The notes: a model not told the origin generated them from the letters alone. A DNA stretch of 64,000 nucleotides from Actinoplanes siamensis (GCF_016862395.1 NZ_BOMW01000021.1:122043-186042), one strand, 5' to 3'; counted from the first letter of the stretch, positions 49,699-59,218 are shown. Numbers and translations: made by a program.

Positions 49699-50250
49699 TC
49701 AGCCCGCGTCCACGTCACTGATCGCTAGCAGACTCAGCCGGAGGCCGGCTTCGGTGGCCCGGGACGCGAGCTCGGCCCCCAGCCGCTCGTCGAGACCGGC
49801 CGGGCAGGTCCACCAGCCCGTCACCTGCCCATCGCCGGGCAGCAGCAGGTCACAGGTGGTCCAGTCGCCGGCCAGCGGGAACGATCTCAGCACCGTGGCC
49901 AGCCGGTCGACGGCCGCCGAGGTCAGCCCCGGCACCGCCAGGACGACCCGGATCCGGCGGCGTTCCGGCAGGTCCTCGTAGGTGTCGGCGACGTCGAGCG
50001 CGGCGTGCTCGGTGAGCACCGCGGCGACGATCCGGTGCAGGCCGTCGAGGATGTCGCGCTCGGCGGGCTCCACCACGATCGGCTCGCGGAAGTCACCGTA
50101 CGCGGCCAGTTCGGCGCGCAGCAGTTCGACGACGCGCGCGTCGTCCGGGTCGGCCAGCAGGTCGGGTATCGCTCTTTCCCACGTGTCGCCACCGGCCGGC
50201 GGCCGATACGTGGCGAGGATTTCCGGGAGCGGCATCCGGCGTACGGTCAC
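49699..50250 (-). CDS. Hypothetical protein with a ParB-like N-terminal segment
   Basis: 183 residues from GTG 50250; the ATG at 50235 is an alternative, and neither has a strong Shine-Dalgarno. Residues 45-75 read FREPIVVEPAERDILDGLHR, then IVAAVL, resembling the DGxHR box of ParB/sulfiredoxin-fold proteins. The rest, with DLPERRRIRVVLAVPGLTSA and a Trp-rich GQVTGWWTCP, is not recognised. A nucleotide or DNA role is possible only by analogy with that fold. Divergent from the DUF6461-like gene. Confidence 0.6.
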   Translation of the reverse strand: MTVRRMPLPEILATYRPPAGGDTWERAIPDLLADPDDARVVELLRAELAAYGDFREPIVVEPAERDILDGLHRIVAAVLTEHAALDVADTYEDLPERRRIRVVLAVPGLTSAAVDRLATVLRSFPLAGDWTTCDLLLPGDGQVTGWWTCPAGLDERLGAELASRATEAGLRLSLLAISDVDAG

Positions 50251-50536
50251 CGGGAAAGGCTTACACAGTCGAGTTGAACTGCCTACTCACCAAAAGGAGA
50301 ACAAAAACGCCACCGACGGGAGGACCGGCGCGCACGCCGGAGTGGCGCGGAAATGGTGTCCCGGGCGTCGAGCCGCGGACCGTGCGGGCGGACCTTGCGC
50401 GCGGTGGGCACGCGGTCACCCGGCACCTCCCCGATCGGCGTACCCCGGCGGCCGGCCGGAGGAGGCCGCCGTCGTCATCGGGCCGGCCTGCCTTGAATCG
50501 ACTCCGGGACACTCTGACAAAACGTACGGTGGCGAG

Positions 50537-52042
50537 GTGGGGGACGAGGCGGCGGAGTACTACGACCGGATGCTGGTGGACGCCGAGTGGGGCGAGGCAT
50601 TCTGCCTCACGCTCGCCCGCGGCCTCGACGACGCCGCGCTGATCACGGCCTTCGGCGGCGACCCGGAGAAAATGCTCCCGCCGGCCGATCTCGCGCAGAT
50701 TCTGGACAATTTCCGGTACGGCGAGGAACCCGCCACCCTGATCGTCGGCCGGGTCGGCGACTGGCACCTCGGCATCGAGATCAATGGCGGTCAGGGTGTC
50801 CGCTCCGAGGTGCTGCGTCGGGTGGCCGCGGCCGGCGACGGCGTCGCGCTGAGTGTGTACCGCGACGTGAGCGGACGGTCCCAGTTCACCTACGTCAGCG
50901 ACGACCGGACGCAGGTGGAGCTGGACCAGATCCGGCCGGAACGGCGCTCCGGAGCGGCCCCCGGCCTGCTCGACGCGCTCCTGGTGGGGCTGCCGTTCGG
51001 GCACGACGAGGACATCATCCCGGAGGCGGCCGGGCTGGCCCTCGCCGAGCGGATCACCGGCGTACGGCTGCCCTTCGATCTCATGGAGCAGGACCTTCCC
51101 GGAGTCATCCTGAACCTGGTGCCGGACGACCTCGTCCCGGAGGCCGGGCGCGGCCTGGCCGCGCTGGACGACCCGTTCATCCGGCGGATGCTGGCCGCGC
51201 CGACGCCGGAGAACGTGCCGGCGATGCTGGCGTTCCGCACCCGGCTGATCGCCGAGGACGCGCAGCTGGCCGGCGAACGGGCGGTCCGGCAGGTGCTCGA
51301 GGCGCTGGACGCCGGCCGGGCGCCCGCGCCGGAGCTGCGGACCCCGTTGCGGGTGCTGCACGAGCGGCTCGCCGGTGATCTGCAGGCGATGAACGCGGTG
51401 CAGGACATCGCGGCCGCGGCGTTCCCCGGGGACGGGGACGACCCGGCGCAGCGGTTGGGTACCGCGTACGCGGTCCAGGACAGCGACCGCAGCCTGCAGG
51501 CGGTCGTGCTGCGGCGGTGTGCCCTGCACGCGCTGCGGTCCTCGATCGTCGTGCGGCCGGCCGCGCCGCCGCCGGTGACCGCCATCCCGGCGCCGGCCGG
51601 CTACGCAGCGGTGGCGGGTGAATTCGCCGCCTGGCCACCGGCGAAGCAACGCACAGTGACCCGCTGGCTGGCCCGCCGCGCGTTCGAGGTCGCCGGCCTG
51701 GACACGCTCGACTGGGCCCGCCCGGCGCTGGAGGCGCTGGACCGCGGTGACCCGCTGCCGTTCCCGGACCGGCGCGCGGTGTTCCGGCTGATCTCCGCGG
51801 CGGCGCTGGTGACCGCGACCACCGGCCTGCCGCTGGACCAGCTGGAACACCGCCTCACCGACCAACAGCGCGCCGAGCTGCGGGAACGCATCGACCGCGC
51901 TCCCCTGGCGGTGATCACGATCTTCAACACCATGGACCCGGACCCGGCCAGGGCGCTCGCCGACACGTTCGCCACCGCGCTGGAGACGTTCGACGGGCGC
52001 ACCGAGGATCTGCTCACCGACCTGCGCGCCCAGTTCTGCTGA
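50537..52042 (+). CDS. DUF6461-like N-terminus fused to a large uncharacterised region
   Basis: 501 residues from GTG 50537 with a modest GGCGAG upstream; the frame stays open further up but is not coding-like. Residues 1-125 (EWGEAFCLTLARGLDDAALI, FGGDPEKMLPPADL, then a GDWHLGIEINGGQG strand) resemble the actinobacterial DUF6461 domain. The remaining 375 residues are helical, with Leu/Ala-rich repeats and an LPFDLMEQDLPGVILNLVPD region, and match nothing I recognise. No catalytic motif is seen. Divergent from the ParB-like gene by about 290 bp. Confidence 0.75.
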   Translation: MGDEAAEYYDRMLVDAEWGEAFCLTLARGLDDAALITAFGGDPEKMLPPADLAQILDNFRYGEEPATLIVGRVGDWHLGIEINGGQGVRSEVLRRVAAAGDGVALSVYRDVSGRSQFTYVSDDRTQVELDQIRPERRSGAAPGLLDALLVGLPFGHDEDIIPEAAGLALAERITGVRLPFDLMEQDLPGVILNLVPDDLVPEAGRGLAALDDPFIRRMLAAPTPENVPAMLAFRTRLIAEDAQLAGERAVRQVLEALDAGRAPAPELRTPLRVLHERLAGDLQAMNAVQDIAAAAFPGDGDDPAQRLGTAYAVQDSDRSLQAVVLRRCALHALRSSIVVRPAAPPPVTAIPAPAGYAAVAGEFAAWPPAKQRTVTRWLARRAFEVAGLDTLDWARPALEALDRGDPLPFPDRRAVFRLISAAALVTATTGLPLDQLEHRLTDQQRAELRERIDRAPLAVITIFNTMDPDPARALADTFATALETFDGRTEDLLTDLRAQFC

Positions 52043-52144
52043 TCACCCACCGTTCATCGGCGGACCCCGGGTCCGGTCCACTGCGGACGTGCCGATCGGT
52101 ATTACGATGCGTGCGGATCTTCGGCTCGGTTTGAGGAGGCGTCG

Positions 52145-52963
52145 GTGGCTGACCGGCGGAGTGCACTGGATCGGATCGACACCACCGTGGCGCATCCGGC
52201 CCGGCGCTACAACTACCTGCTCGGCGGCAAGGACAACTTCGCCGCGGACCGGGCCTCGGCCGACGCCATCGAGAAGGGCATGCCGACGATCCGGCTCGCC
52301 GCCATGGAGAACCGGTACTTCCTGCAGCGGGCCGTGAAGTTCCTGGCCGAGCGAGGCATCCGGCAGTTCCTGGACATCGGCACCGGCATCCCGACCGCGG
52401 ACAACACGCACGAGGTCGCGCAGCGGATCGACCCGGCGGCGCGGATCGTCTACGTCGACAACGATCCGATCGTGCTGACCCACGCCCGCGCGCTGCTGAC
52501 CAGCACGCCCGAGGGGGTCACCGCGTACATCGACGCGGACCTGCGCGAGCCGCGGACCATCCTGGACGATCCGGAGGTCCGCGCGACGCTCGACTGGACG
52601 CGGCCGATCGCGGTGATGTTGGTCGCGGTGCTGCACTTCGTCCGCGACGACGAGGACCCGCAAGGCGTCGTCGACACCATCCTGGACGCCCTGCCGCCGG
52701 GCAGCTGGGTGGTCGCCTCCCACTCCACCTGGGAGTACCTGCCGGCCGAGGCGATCGAGCAGCTCGAGGCCGCGAACGGCGACGGGCGTTTCCAGGCCCG
52801 GACGGGCGAGCAGCTGGGCCGGCTGTTCAGCCGGCTGGACCTGATCGAGCCGGGCGTGCAGTCGGTGGCCCGGTGGTGGCCGGAGGAGGCGTCCCAGCCG
52901 CGTCCCTCGATCGAGGACGTCGCGTTCAACGCGATCGTGGGGCAGGTCCGCGCCCGCGGGTGA
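52145..52963 (+). CDS. SAM-dependent methyltransferase, PF04672 (DUF574) family
   Basis: 272 residues from a GTG with GAGGAGG upstream. Family hallmarks: HPARRYNYLLGGKDNFAADR at the N-terminus, the SAM loop FLDIGTGIPTADNTHEVAQR (about residues 76-95), VYVDNDPIVLTHARALL, and AVMLVAVLHFVRDDEDP. This family is abundant in Streptomyces and Actinoplanes. The substrates of most members are unknown; some act on small molecules in secondary metabolism. The gene stands alone. Confidence 0.9.
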   Translation: MADRRSALDRIDTTVAHPARRYNYLLGGKDNFAADRASADAIEKGMPTIRLAAMENRYFLQRAVKFLAERGIRQFLDIGTGIPTADNTHEVAQRIDPAARIVYVDNDPIVLTHARALLTSTPEGVTAYIDADLREPRTILDDPEVRATLDWTRPIAVMLVAVLHFVRDDEDPQGVVDTILDALPPGSWVVASHSTWEYLPAEAIEQLEAANGDGRFQARTGEQLGRLFSRLDLIEPGVQSVARWWPEEASQPRPSIEDVAFNAIVGQVRARG

Positions 52964-53034
52964 GGTCTGTTGGCGGCGCGCCAACGAAACGGTACCGTCC
53001 TCGGGGATCTGATCGATGCGCCCCGAGGAGACGC

Positions 53035-53859
53035 GTGAAGCCGCCCGCCAACTGGCCCAACATCTCGGACTACTGGCCGGATACGCCTGTCGTGCGTCGC
53101 CGGCGGCGGCCGGCGCTCCTCACCGGGCTGCTGGCGCTGTTCGTGATCGGCGGGTCGGTGGTGCTCGCCCGCCCGCTGGCCGATGCGGAGATCCGGCAGC
53201 GGGCGTCCGGGCCGGTCATCATCCCCCCGGAGTCGCCACAGGCGGTCATCTCCCTGCAGCCGAGCCCGCCGGCGCCCCGGCCGCTGCCGACGACGCCGGT
53301 CCGAGCCTCCCCCTTGCGGGGACGGTTCGAGGTGGTCACCGGGCTGACCGATCTGGTGGTACGGACGGCCCGGCTGGACGATGCGGACTTCCGGGTCAGC
53401 GGGCCGGCCGAGGGCGCGTTCACCGGCGGCGTGCTGCGGGTCAGCGCCCGGCCGGGTGACGCCGGCCCGGTCGAGGTCCTACTCAGCGACAGGCGCATCT
53501 GGCAGCTGCGGACCGGGGCGGGGACCAGGTCGGTCGCGCTCGACCTGAGTGCCGGCGCGGTCAACCGGATCGACCTGAACGGTGGCGCGGAGCGCATCGA
53601 CATGACGCTGGGCCGGCTGAGCGGCACGGTGCCGATCCGGATGGCCGGCGGCGTGAGCATCTGGCGGATCGTGACCGCCGTCCAGGTCCCGGTGCGTGTC
53701 CAGGTGGCCAGCGGCGCCGGTGACGTCGCGCTCTACGGCCAGCACTCGGACGGGACCGCAGCGGGCACGACGGTGCGCTCCGGCGACCTCGACGCCGCCC
53801 CGGGACTCGACATCGTCGCCGCCGGCGGCCTGGGCACCCTCGAAGTCACCCGCAGCTGA
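53035..53859 (+). CDS. Membrane-anchored protein with extracytoplasmic beta-rich domain
   Basis: 274 residues from a GTG with GAGGAG 5 bp upstream. A short cytoplasmic segment rich in Arg (VRRRRRPAL) is followed by one membrane helix (LLTGLLALFVIGGSVVLA, about residues 30-48), a Pro-rich linker and a beta-strand-rich outer domain of repeating short strands, as in DUF4097-type adhesin-like folds. No enzyme motif is seen. Role unknown; cell-surface location is inferred from the topology. Confidence 0.7.
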   Translation: MKPPANWPNISDYWPDTPVVRRRRRPALLTGLLALFVIGGSVVLARPLADAEIRQRASGPVIIPPESPQAVISLQPSPPAPRPLPTTPVRASPLRGRFEVVTGLTDLVVRTARLDDADFRVSGPAEGAFTGGVLRVSARPGDAGPVEVLLSDRRIWQLRTGAGTRSVALDLSAGAVNRIDLNGGAERIDMTLGRLSGTVPIRMAGGVSIWRIVTAVQVPVRVQVASGAGDVALYGQHSDGTAAGTTVRSGDLDAAPGLDIVAAGGLGTLEVTRS

Positions 53860-54112
53860 CCACCGGCGTCAGCCACCAAGCAGACACCTCGCAAGCCGGC
53901 CCGCGGTCGACACGACGCACGCACGCCCCGCGCGGCACGGTCCTCACCGGACGTGGCCTGGTCCTTCGTCGGCCGGAAGGCGGTCGGGCGGTTCGGCCGG
54001 CGGTTGCGCGCGGACCTGAAGAGCGGCGCCCGGCAGGCACGATGCGGGGCACCCTGCGGTCGCGGCCCGGAGTTTCCGGACTCGCTGCGGCTGCTGGCCG
54101 GACAGCCATGAT

Positions 54113-54148
54113 GTTGCATGCGGTTTTCCCCGGCGTTACGTTGCATGC
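54113..54148 (+). promoter_or_regulatory. Two GTTGCATGC boxes upstream of the esterase gene
   Basis: GTTGCATGC occurs at 54113-54121 and again at 54140-54148, 27 bp apart, each containing the palindrome GCATGC. They lie 20-55 bp before the esterase ATG, where a regulator of expression would act. Confidence 0.45.
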
Positions 54149-54169
54149 ATCGACGATTGGAGATGTCTC

Positions 54170-55366
54170 ATGGCCATCAGTCGACGCGGCCTGCTGGCCG
54201 CCGGCGCCGGAACCGCCGCCGGGCTGGCCCTGTCGGGGACCGCCCGGGCCGCCACCACCGGCAGCGTCGGATTCCGGCTCGACGCGGTGACCCTCGACGG
54301 CGGCGAGCAGGTCGTCTCGGTCACCCTGGACACCGCACGGCTGGCCCCGCACAGCGTCAGCACCGGCACGTTCAGCGTCCACGCCACGGCGACGAGCCCG
54401 ATTGCCGACCCTGGCGGGTACGACCTGGACCGCCCGGTCACCGCCGCCCGGGTGGACCACCGCGGCAACATCGTGCTCGATCTGGGCTACGCCGAGGGCC
54501 AGGTCGGCGGCGGCACGCTCGGCTACCTCGGGAGCCGGGGCCGCAACGTCCGGCTCGACCTGGATTACACGATCACCCAGAACGCCCCACTGCCGACCCG
54601 GAACGGCCCGGTGACCATCCCGGCGTTCGTCCAGGGCCGGCTGGCCAACCCCGAGGTCGACGCGTTCAGCCACCACATCTCCCGCTCGGGCCTGAAGTAC
54701 CGGCTGTTCTCCCCGCCGCGCCGGGGCCGCCGGCCGCTGATCGTCTGGCTGCACGGCGGCGGCGAGGGCGCGTCGCTGCCGGACGGCTACTACGACAACG
54801 AGACCACGCTGCGCGCCAACCGCGGCGCGCTGGGCTTCGCGACCCCGCAGGCCCAGCAGATCTTCGGCGGAGCGTACGTGGTGGCCCCGCAGAGCACGTC
54901 GTACTGGATGGCGGACGGCGACCGGTTCGCCCCGCTGATCCGGGAGATCATCGCCGAGGTGTGCGCCCGGCGGGCGGTCGACCCGGACCGGATCTACGTG
55001 GCCGGGTGCAGCAACGGCGGCTACATGAGCCTGAAGATGACCGCGGTGTACCGTTCGCTGTTCGCCGCCTCGGTCCCGGTCTGCGGCGTGGTGGCCGGGG
55101 ACCCGCCGCTGATCCCGGACGCCGAACTGGCCGCGATCGGCACGCCGACCTGGCTGATCGCCTCCCGGGACGACGACACCGTCGATCCGGGCGCCAACTC
55201 GGTGCACGCCCACGAGCTGATCCCACGGTCCCTGCTCACTCTGTACGACCAGGTGGTGTGGAACGGTCACCGGTTCCCGGGCCACTGGTCCTGGATCTAC
55301 CTGGCCCGCAACGACCCGGCCGTGCACGGCACCCACATCTGGCAGTGGATGGCCCGCCGCCGATGA
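54170..55366 (+). CDS. Exported prolyl-oligopeptidase-type esterase/hydrolase
   Basis: 398 residues. A Tat-type signal is present: SRRGLLAAGAGTAAGLAL at residues 4-21, cleaved after ARA. An N-terminal beta domain (about 30-170) precedes an alpha/beta hydrolase. The oxyanion loop is IVWLHGGGEG. The nucleophile Ser is in YVAGCSNGGYMSL (about residue 285). Acid and His follow in SRDDDTVDPG and WNGHRFPGHWSW. The fold resembles bacterial phospholipase/carbohydrate esterases of the PHB-depolymerase/CE1 type. The natural substrate is probably a polysaccharide ester or polyester, which fits the secreted hydrolase repertoire of this strain. Confidence 0.85.
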   Translation: MAISRRGLLAAGAGTAAGLALSGTARAATTGSVGFRLDAVTLDGGEQVVSVTLDTARLAPHSVSTGTFSVHATATSPIADPGGYDLDRPVTAARVDHRGNIVLDLGYAEGQVGGGTLGYLGSRGRNVRLDLDYTITQNAPLPTRNGPVTIPAFVQGRLANPEVDAFSHHISRSGLKYRLFSPPRRGRRPLIVWLHGGGEGASLPDGYYDNETTLRANRGALGFATPQAQQIFGGAYVVAPQSTSYWMADGDRFAPLIREIIAEVCARRAVDPDRIYVAGCSNGGYMSLKMTAVYRSLFAASVPVCGVVAGDPPLIPDAELAAIGTPTWLIASRDDDTVDPGANSVHAHELIPRSLLTLYDQVVWNGHRFPGHWSWIYLARNDPAVHGTHIWQWMARRR

Positions 55367-55373
55367 CGGCAAC

Positions 55374-55397
55374 GGCCCCGATCCTTCGATCGGGGCC
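55374..55397. terminator. Bidirectional terminator
   Basis: GGCCCCGATC-CTTC-GATCGGGGCC is a perfect 10-bp stem with a tetraloop, located between the esterase gene and the convergent secreted-protein gene. Confidence 0.8.
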
Positions 55398-55415
55398 GCT
55401 GCGGTCCGGCGAGGA

Positions 55416-56339
55416 CTACTCGGCGACAGTGATGGTGAAGGTGGCGATGTTGGCGCCGCCGGTCTGCGACGGGCCCTGCTCCAGCCTCACCAGCGTCGAG
55501 CCGGTGCCGAGCGAACCGATCGGGGTGTCGGCCGGCGCGGTCAGGACCCACTCGAAGGTGCGCTCCTGGCCCTCGGCGATCTGGCCACCGGCCACGGAGC
55601 AGGCCTCGCTGGAACCGCCCGGCGGGACCGGCAGCTCGCCGCCGCCGACGCAGACCTCGCTCGGGAAGATCTCCGGCCAGCCGTTGACGCCGGCCGGCGT
55701 GGCGATCTCGGCGCCCAGACCGCGGTGCGGGGCGTCGCCGTTGCTGCGGACGGTGACCGGCACCGCGCCCAGGAAGGTGCCGTCCTGCTGACGGGTCAGG
55801 GTGACGTCGCCCGCGGTCACCGCCAGCTTCGGCTCGGTGTCCGGCACGTACGGCGCCGGGTTGGTGAGCTTGCCGCTGGTGGAGCGGAACACGGTGGCGA
55901 ACTCGGCGGTGGCGCCGGCCACCTCGACGGTGCCGCTCTGCGTGGCCGCCTGCGCGAACGCCTGCGGCTTGGCCGGCGAGCGGAAGGTCACCGTGACGGT
56001 GCCGTTCGCGCCGGGCTGGATCGCGTTGTCGAGATTGCAGTAGGCGATCGTCCGGTTGTCGCCGGTCGCGCCGAGCCCACAGCCGGACGCGCCGAGGAAC
56101 TGGTCGAACGTGCTCTCGATCGGCTCGGTGATGGCGATGTTGCCCCTCACCGGCTCGCTGGTGCGGTTCTTGACGGTGATCCGGATGCTGCCGCTGTGGC
56201 CGAACTGGCCGGGCTCCAGGATCAGGCGGTTGACGCTGACGGTCACGCCGGCCGGGGCCGCCTGGGCCGCGGCGGCGCCGCCGAACAGGACGGATCCGGC
56301 CGCGAGCGCGACGGCGCCCGCGCGCAGGACTGTGCGCAT
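55416..56339 (-). CDS. Secreted Ig-like/DUF11-type protein of unknown function
   Basis: 307 residues. The signal peptide (MRTVLRAGAVALAAGSVLFG..., cleavage near AQAAPAG at residue 28) precedes two or three beta-sandwich units with alternating hydrophobic strands: LEPGQFGHSGSIRITVKNRT, GANGTVTVTFRSPA and TPIGSLGTGSTLVRLEQ. Such repeats occur in surface or cell-wall-associated proteins. Two Cys pairs may form disulfides. No catalytic motif. Confidence 0.75.
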   Translation of the reverse strand: MRTVLRAGAVALAAGSVLFGGAAAAQAAPAGVTVSVNRLILEPGQFGHSGSIRITVKNRTSEPVRGNIAITEPIESTFDQFLGASGCGLGATGDNRTIAYCNLDNAIQPGANGTVTVTFRSPAKPQAFAQAATQSGTVEVAGATAEFATVFRSTSGKLTNPAPYVPDTEPKLAVTAGDVTLTRQQDGTFLGAVPVTVRSNGDAPHRGLGAEIATPAGVNGWPEIFPSEVCVGGGELPVPPGGSSEACSVAGGQIAEGQERTFEWVLTAPADTPIGSLGTGSTLVRLEQGPSQTGGANIATFTITVAE

Positions 56340-56596
56340 GGTTGTCTCCTCATATCGACACCCCGTGAGCCGGGTCGACGAGCCCGGCAGATCGATCGGT
56401 GATCACCATAGCGACGGCCGTCGACGGAAGCAGCCCCGGTGTCCGATCAGGACGAGACGTTCATCTGAGGAGCCGTGCGGCACGCGGACCTCGACCGTGT
56501 CGAGGCGCGGTGCGGGGCCGACCCGTTCGCCGACCAGGTCGCCCTGGTCGGGCAGGATCGGCCCCGGCAACGACCGGCCACCCGGCCGGCGGTCGA

Positions 56597-57766
56597 TCAG
56601 GGCAGGAAGACGGCGCGGACGCAGCCGTCCTCCTTCTCCTTGAACATGCGGTAGCCCTCCGGCGCCCGGTCCAGCGGCAGCACGTGCGTGGCCAGGTGCT
56701 CGGTGACCAACTCACCCTTGGCCATCCGGTCCAGCAGCATCGGGATGTACCGCTGCCCGTGCATCTGCGCGCCGCGTACGGTCAGGCCCTTGTTCATCAG
56801 GGCGCCGAGCGGGAACTTGTCGACGAACCCGGCGTAGACGCCGAGCACGAACACCGATCCGCCCTTGCGACAGGCGTGGATCGCCTCCCGTACCGCGATC
56901 GGGCGGTCGGTCTGCAGCCGCAACTGCTGCTTGATCTGGTCGTACGCGAACTGCGCTCCCGGCGCGTGGGCCTCCATGCCGACCGCCTCGATGCACACGT
57001 CCGGGCCCCGGCCGCCGCTGCGCTCGCGCAGCTCACCTCCCACATCTGTCTGCTCGTAGTTCAGCGTCTCCGCGCCGATGTGCTGCTCCACCTGTTGCAG
57101 CCGGTTCTCCAGGCGGTCGATGACGATCACCCGGGCCGCGCCGAGCAGCGTCGCGGCCCGGGCCGCCATCTGGCCCACCGCCCCGGCGCCCCAGACCGCG
57201 ACGACGTCGCCCGGCTTGACCCCGCCCAGGTCGGCGCCCATCCAGCCGGTCGACGCGGAGTCCGAGGCGAACAGCGCGCGCTCGTCGCTGACCGCGTCCG
57301 GCACGGTGAACGCGCCGACGTCCGCGAACGGCACCCGGATGTACTCCGCGTGACTGCCGGCGTTGCCGCCCATCGCGTGCGAGTAACCGAAGCAGCCGCT
57401 GGGCGCGTGTCCCCACAAGGTCTCGGTGATCGCCGGGTTGGTGTTGCCGTTCTCGCAGAGCGAGTACAGCTTCTGGTCGCAGTACCAGCAGTTCCCGCAG
57501 GAGATGAAGGACGAGACGACCACCCGGTCGCCGACCCGGTGGTTGCGCACGTCCGGGCCCGCCTCGACGATCTCGCCGAGGAACTCGTGCCCGAGCACGT
57601 CGCCCTTCTCCATGAACGGGATGTAACCGCCCAGCAGGTGCAGATCGGAACCGCAGGTGACCGTCCGGGTCACCCGGACGATGACGTCGCCGGGATTGCG
57701 CAGTTCCGGGTCCGGCACGGTGCCGACTGCCAACTTGTTGACGCCCTCCCACTGCAGCGCTCTCAC
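56597..57766 (-). CDS. Zinc-dependent dehydrogenase, formaldehyde-dehydrogenase-like
   Basis: 389 residues from a GTG overlapping the upstream stop (GTGA). Catalytic zinc: CGSDLHLLGG and GHEFLGEI. Structural zinc loop intact: ISCGNCWYCDQKLYSLCENG (four Cys, about residues 90-103). Cofactor fold: VWGAGAVGQMAARAATLLGA (about 178-197). The long insert before the fold and the TNPAITETLWGHAPSGCFGY segment are typical of glutathione-independent formaldehyde dehydrogenases and relatives. Translationally coupled to the membrane-anchored protein gene upstream. Confidence 0.9.
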   Translation of the reverse strand: MRALQWEGVNKLAVGTVPDPELRNPGDVIVRVTRTVTCGSDLHLLGGYIPFMEKGDVLGHEFLGEIVEAGPDVRNHRVGDRVVVSSFISCGNCWYCDQKLYSLCENGNTNPAITETLWGHAPSGCFGYSHAMGGNAGSHAEYIRVPFADVGAFTVPDAVSDERALFASDSASTGWMGADLGGVKPGDVVAVWGAGAVGQMAARAATLLGAARVIVIDRLENRLQQVEQHIGAETLNYEQTDVGGELRERSGGRGPDVCIEAVGMEAHAPGAQFAYDQIKQQLRLQTDRPIAVREAIHACRKGGSVFVLGVYAGFVDKFPLGALMNKGLTVRGAQMHGQRYIPMLLDRMAKGELVTEHLATHVLPLDRAPEGYRMFKEKEDGCVRAVFLP

Positions 57767-58191
57767 AGCAGTCCCCCTTCCCGGCCGTGCTGGGTGGCCA
57801 TCTGCAACGGCCGGTTCAGCAGTGTCGGCCTGGTGGTCGGCGGGCCGGACGGCAGCAGCACGTCACCGGTCTCGATCAGCGATTGTGTCTCGCGCAGGGC
57901 ACGCCGCACGTGGCCGTCGGTGACCGTGGCGTTGTCCCGGATGCGGACCGCGATCTCCGTGCCGCGACCGCCGGGCGCCTCCGCCAGCGTGATTTCCAGC
58001 TGGTCGGCGATCTCGCTGAGCGAGCCCGGCAGCTGCGTCGACTCCAGCTCGAAGCGCGGTTTGAACACTGTCACGACATGCCGTCGCCGCGCGGCCGGCC
58101 TCCTGGCGCGGCGTCGCTTGACGGCCACCGCCGCGGCCGCGCCGGCCGCGATCGGCGCGGCCGTCAAGAGCAGTTTTCCGGTACGATTCAT
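57763..58191 (-). CDS. Membrane-anchored small protein coupled to the dehydrogenase
   Basis: 142 residues from ATG 58191, with a GGGGAGG ribosome binding site 4 bp upstream. One membrane segment at the N-terminus (LLLTAAPIAAGAAAAVAV) is followed by a very basic stretch (KRRRARRPAARRR) and a globular part with FELESTQLPGSLSEIADQLE, ITLAEAPGGRGTEIAVRI and a C-terminal helix. The globular part looks like a ligand-binding alpha/beta fold but matches no family I can name. Stop and start overlap with the dehydrogenase gene by 4 bp. Confidence 0.7.
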   Translation of the reverse strand: MNRTGKLLLTAAPIAAGAAAAVAVKRRRARRPAARRRHVVTVFKPRFELESTQLPGSLSEIADQLEITLAEAPGGRGTEIAVRIRDNATVTDGHVRRALRETQSLIETGDVLLPSGPPTTRPTLLNRPLQMATQHGREGGLL

Positions 58192-58473
58192 CGACCTCCC
58201 CTTTCGTTGGTCAGGAGGTTCGTGTACCACCGGAGTCCCCGGCTAAACCCGCGGCGCGCTCGTAGGCGGTCCGGCCTGCCCAGCGGCCCGCGCGTGCGGC
58301 GTACGCAGCACCGGCGAGCGCCGGCCCCCGGATTGATCGGACTGGCCGAGGCGCCCCGCACCGCGCGTCCGGCGCCCGGCGGGCGGTCAGGTCGATGCCA
58401 CGTCGATGTCGCCGGGGATGATCGCCGGCATACCCGCGACAGTACGCGCGGCCTCCTGCCTTACCGTGTCGGC

Positions 58474-59211
58474 ATGGAACGTGGAGTCGTGCTGATCACC
58501 GGCGCCAGCGCCGGCCTGGGCGAGGAGATGGCCCGGCAGTTCGCCGCCCTGGGCTACGACCTGGCGCTGTGCGCCCGCCGCATCGACCGCCTGGAGGTGC
58601 TGCGCGACGAGCTGGCTCCGCGCCGGGTGTTGGTCAAGCAGCTCGACGTCACCGAGGACGACGCGGTCTTCACCGTGTTCGAGCAGTTCGCGGCCGAGTT
58701 CGGGCGGATCGACCGGGTGATCGTCAATGCCGGCCTGGGCAAGGGCGCCCCGCTGGGCACCGGCCGCTTCGACGCGAACCGGGCGACCGCGATGGTGAAC
58801 TTCGTGGGCGCGCTGGCCCAGACCGAGGCGGCGCTGCGGATCTTCCGCGAGCAGCGGCGCGGCCACCTGGTGCTGATCTCGTCGATGTCCGCGCTGCGCG
58901 GCATGCGCCGGTCGATGACCACTTACGCGGCGACGAAGGCGGGTGTGGCGGCGATCGCGGAGGGTCTCCGTTCCGAGCGCATCCCGGGAGTCGACGTCTC
59001 GGTGATCTATCCGGGTTACATCCGCTCGGAGATGAATGAGCGCGTCCAGCAGAAGACCAGATTCATGACCGACACCAGATCGGGTGTACGGGCCATGGTG
59101 GCGGCCATCGAGAAGCGCAGCCCCAAGGCGTACGTCCCGGCCTGGCCGTGGGTTCCGATCGGGGCGGCGATGCGCGTGCTGCCGCTCTCCGTCGTACGGC
59201 GAATGGTGTGA
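58474..59211 (+). CDS. Short-chain dehydrogenase/reductase
   Basis: 245 residues. Classical SDR: LITGASAGLGEEMARQFA (TGxxxGxG, about residues 7-24), the cofactor strand with NAGLGKG (about 86), the active-site Ser in LVLISSMSALRG (about 136), YAATK (YxxxK, about 149-153) and YPGYIRSEM after it. It uses NAD(P)H on a carbonyl substrate that cannot be predicted. It is followed directly by the histidine phosphatase gene. Confidence 0.92.
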   Translation: MERGVVLITGASAGLGEEMARQFAALGYDLALCARRIDRLEVLRDELAPRRVLVKQLDVTEDDAVFTVFEQFAAEFGRIDRVIVNAGLGKGAPLGTGRFDANRATAMVNFVGALAQTEAALRIFREQRRGHLVLISSMSALRGMRRSMTTYAATKAGVAAIAEGLRSERIPGVDVSVIYPGYIRSEMNERVQQKTRFMTDTRSGVRAMVAAIEKRSPKAYVPAWPWVPIGAAMRVLPLSVVRRMV

Positions 59212-59218
59212 GTGGCTC

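Noticed and set aside
56476..56655. A 60-codon plus-strand frame (VRHADLDRVEARCGADPF...) with GAGGAG upstream
   Set aside because: The spacing of GAGGAG to GTG is too short, the frame runs into the end of the convergent dehydrogenase gene, and no homology is recognised.
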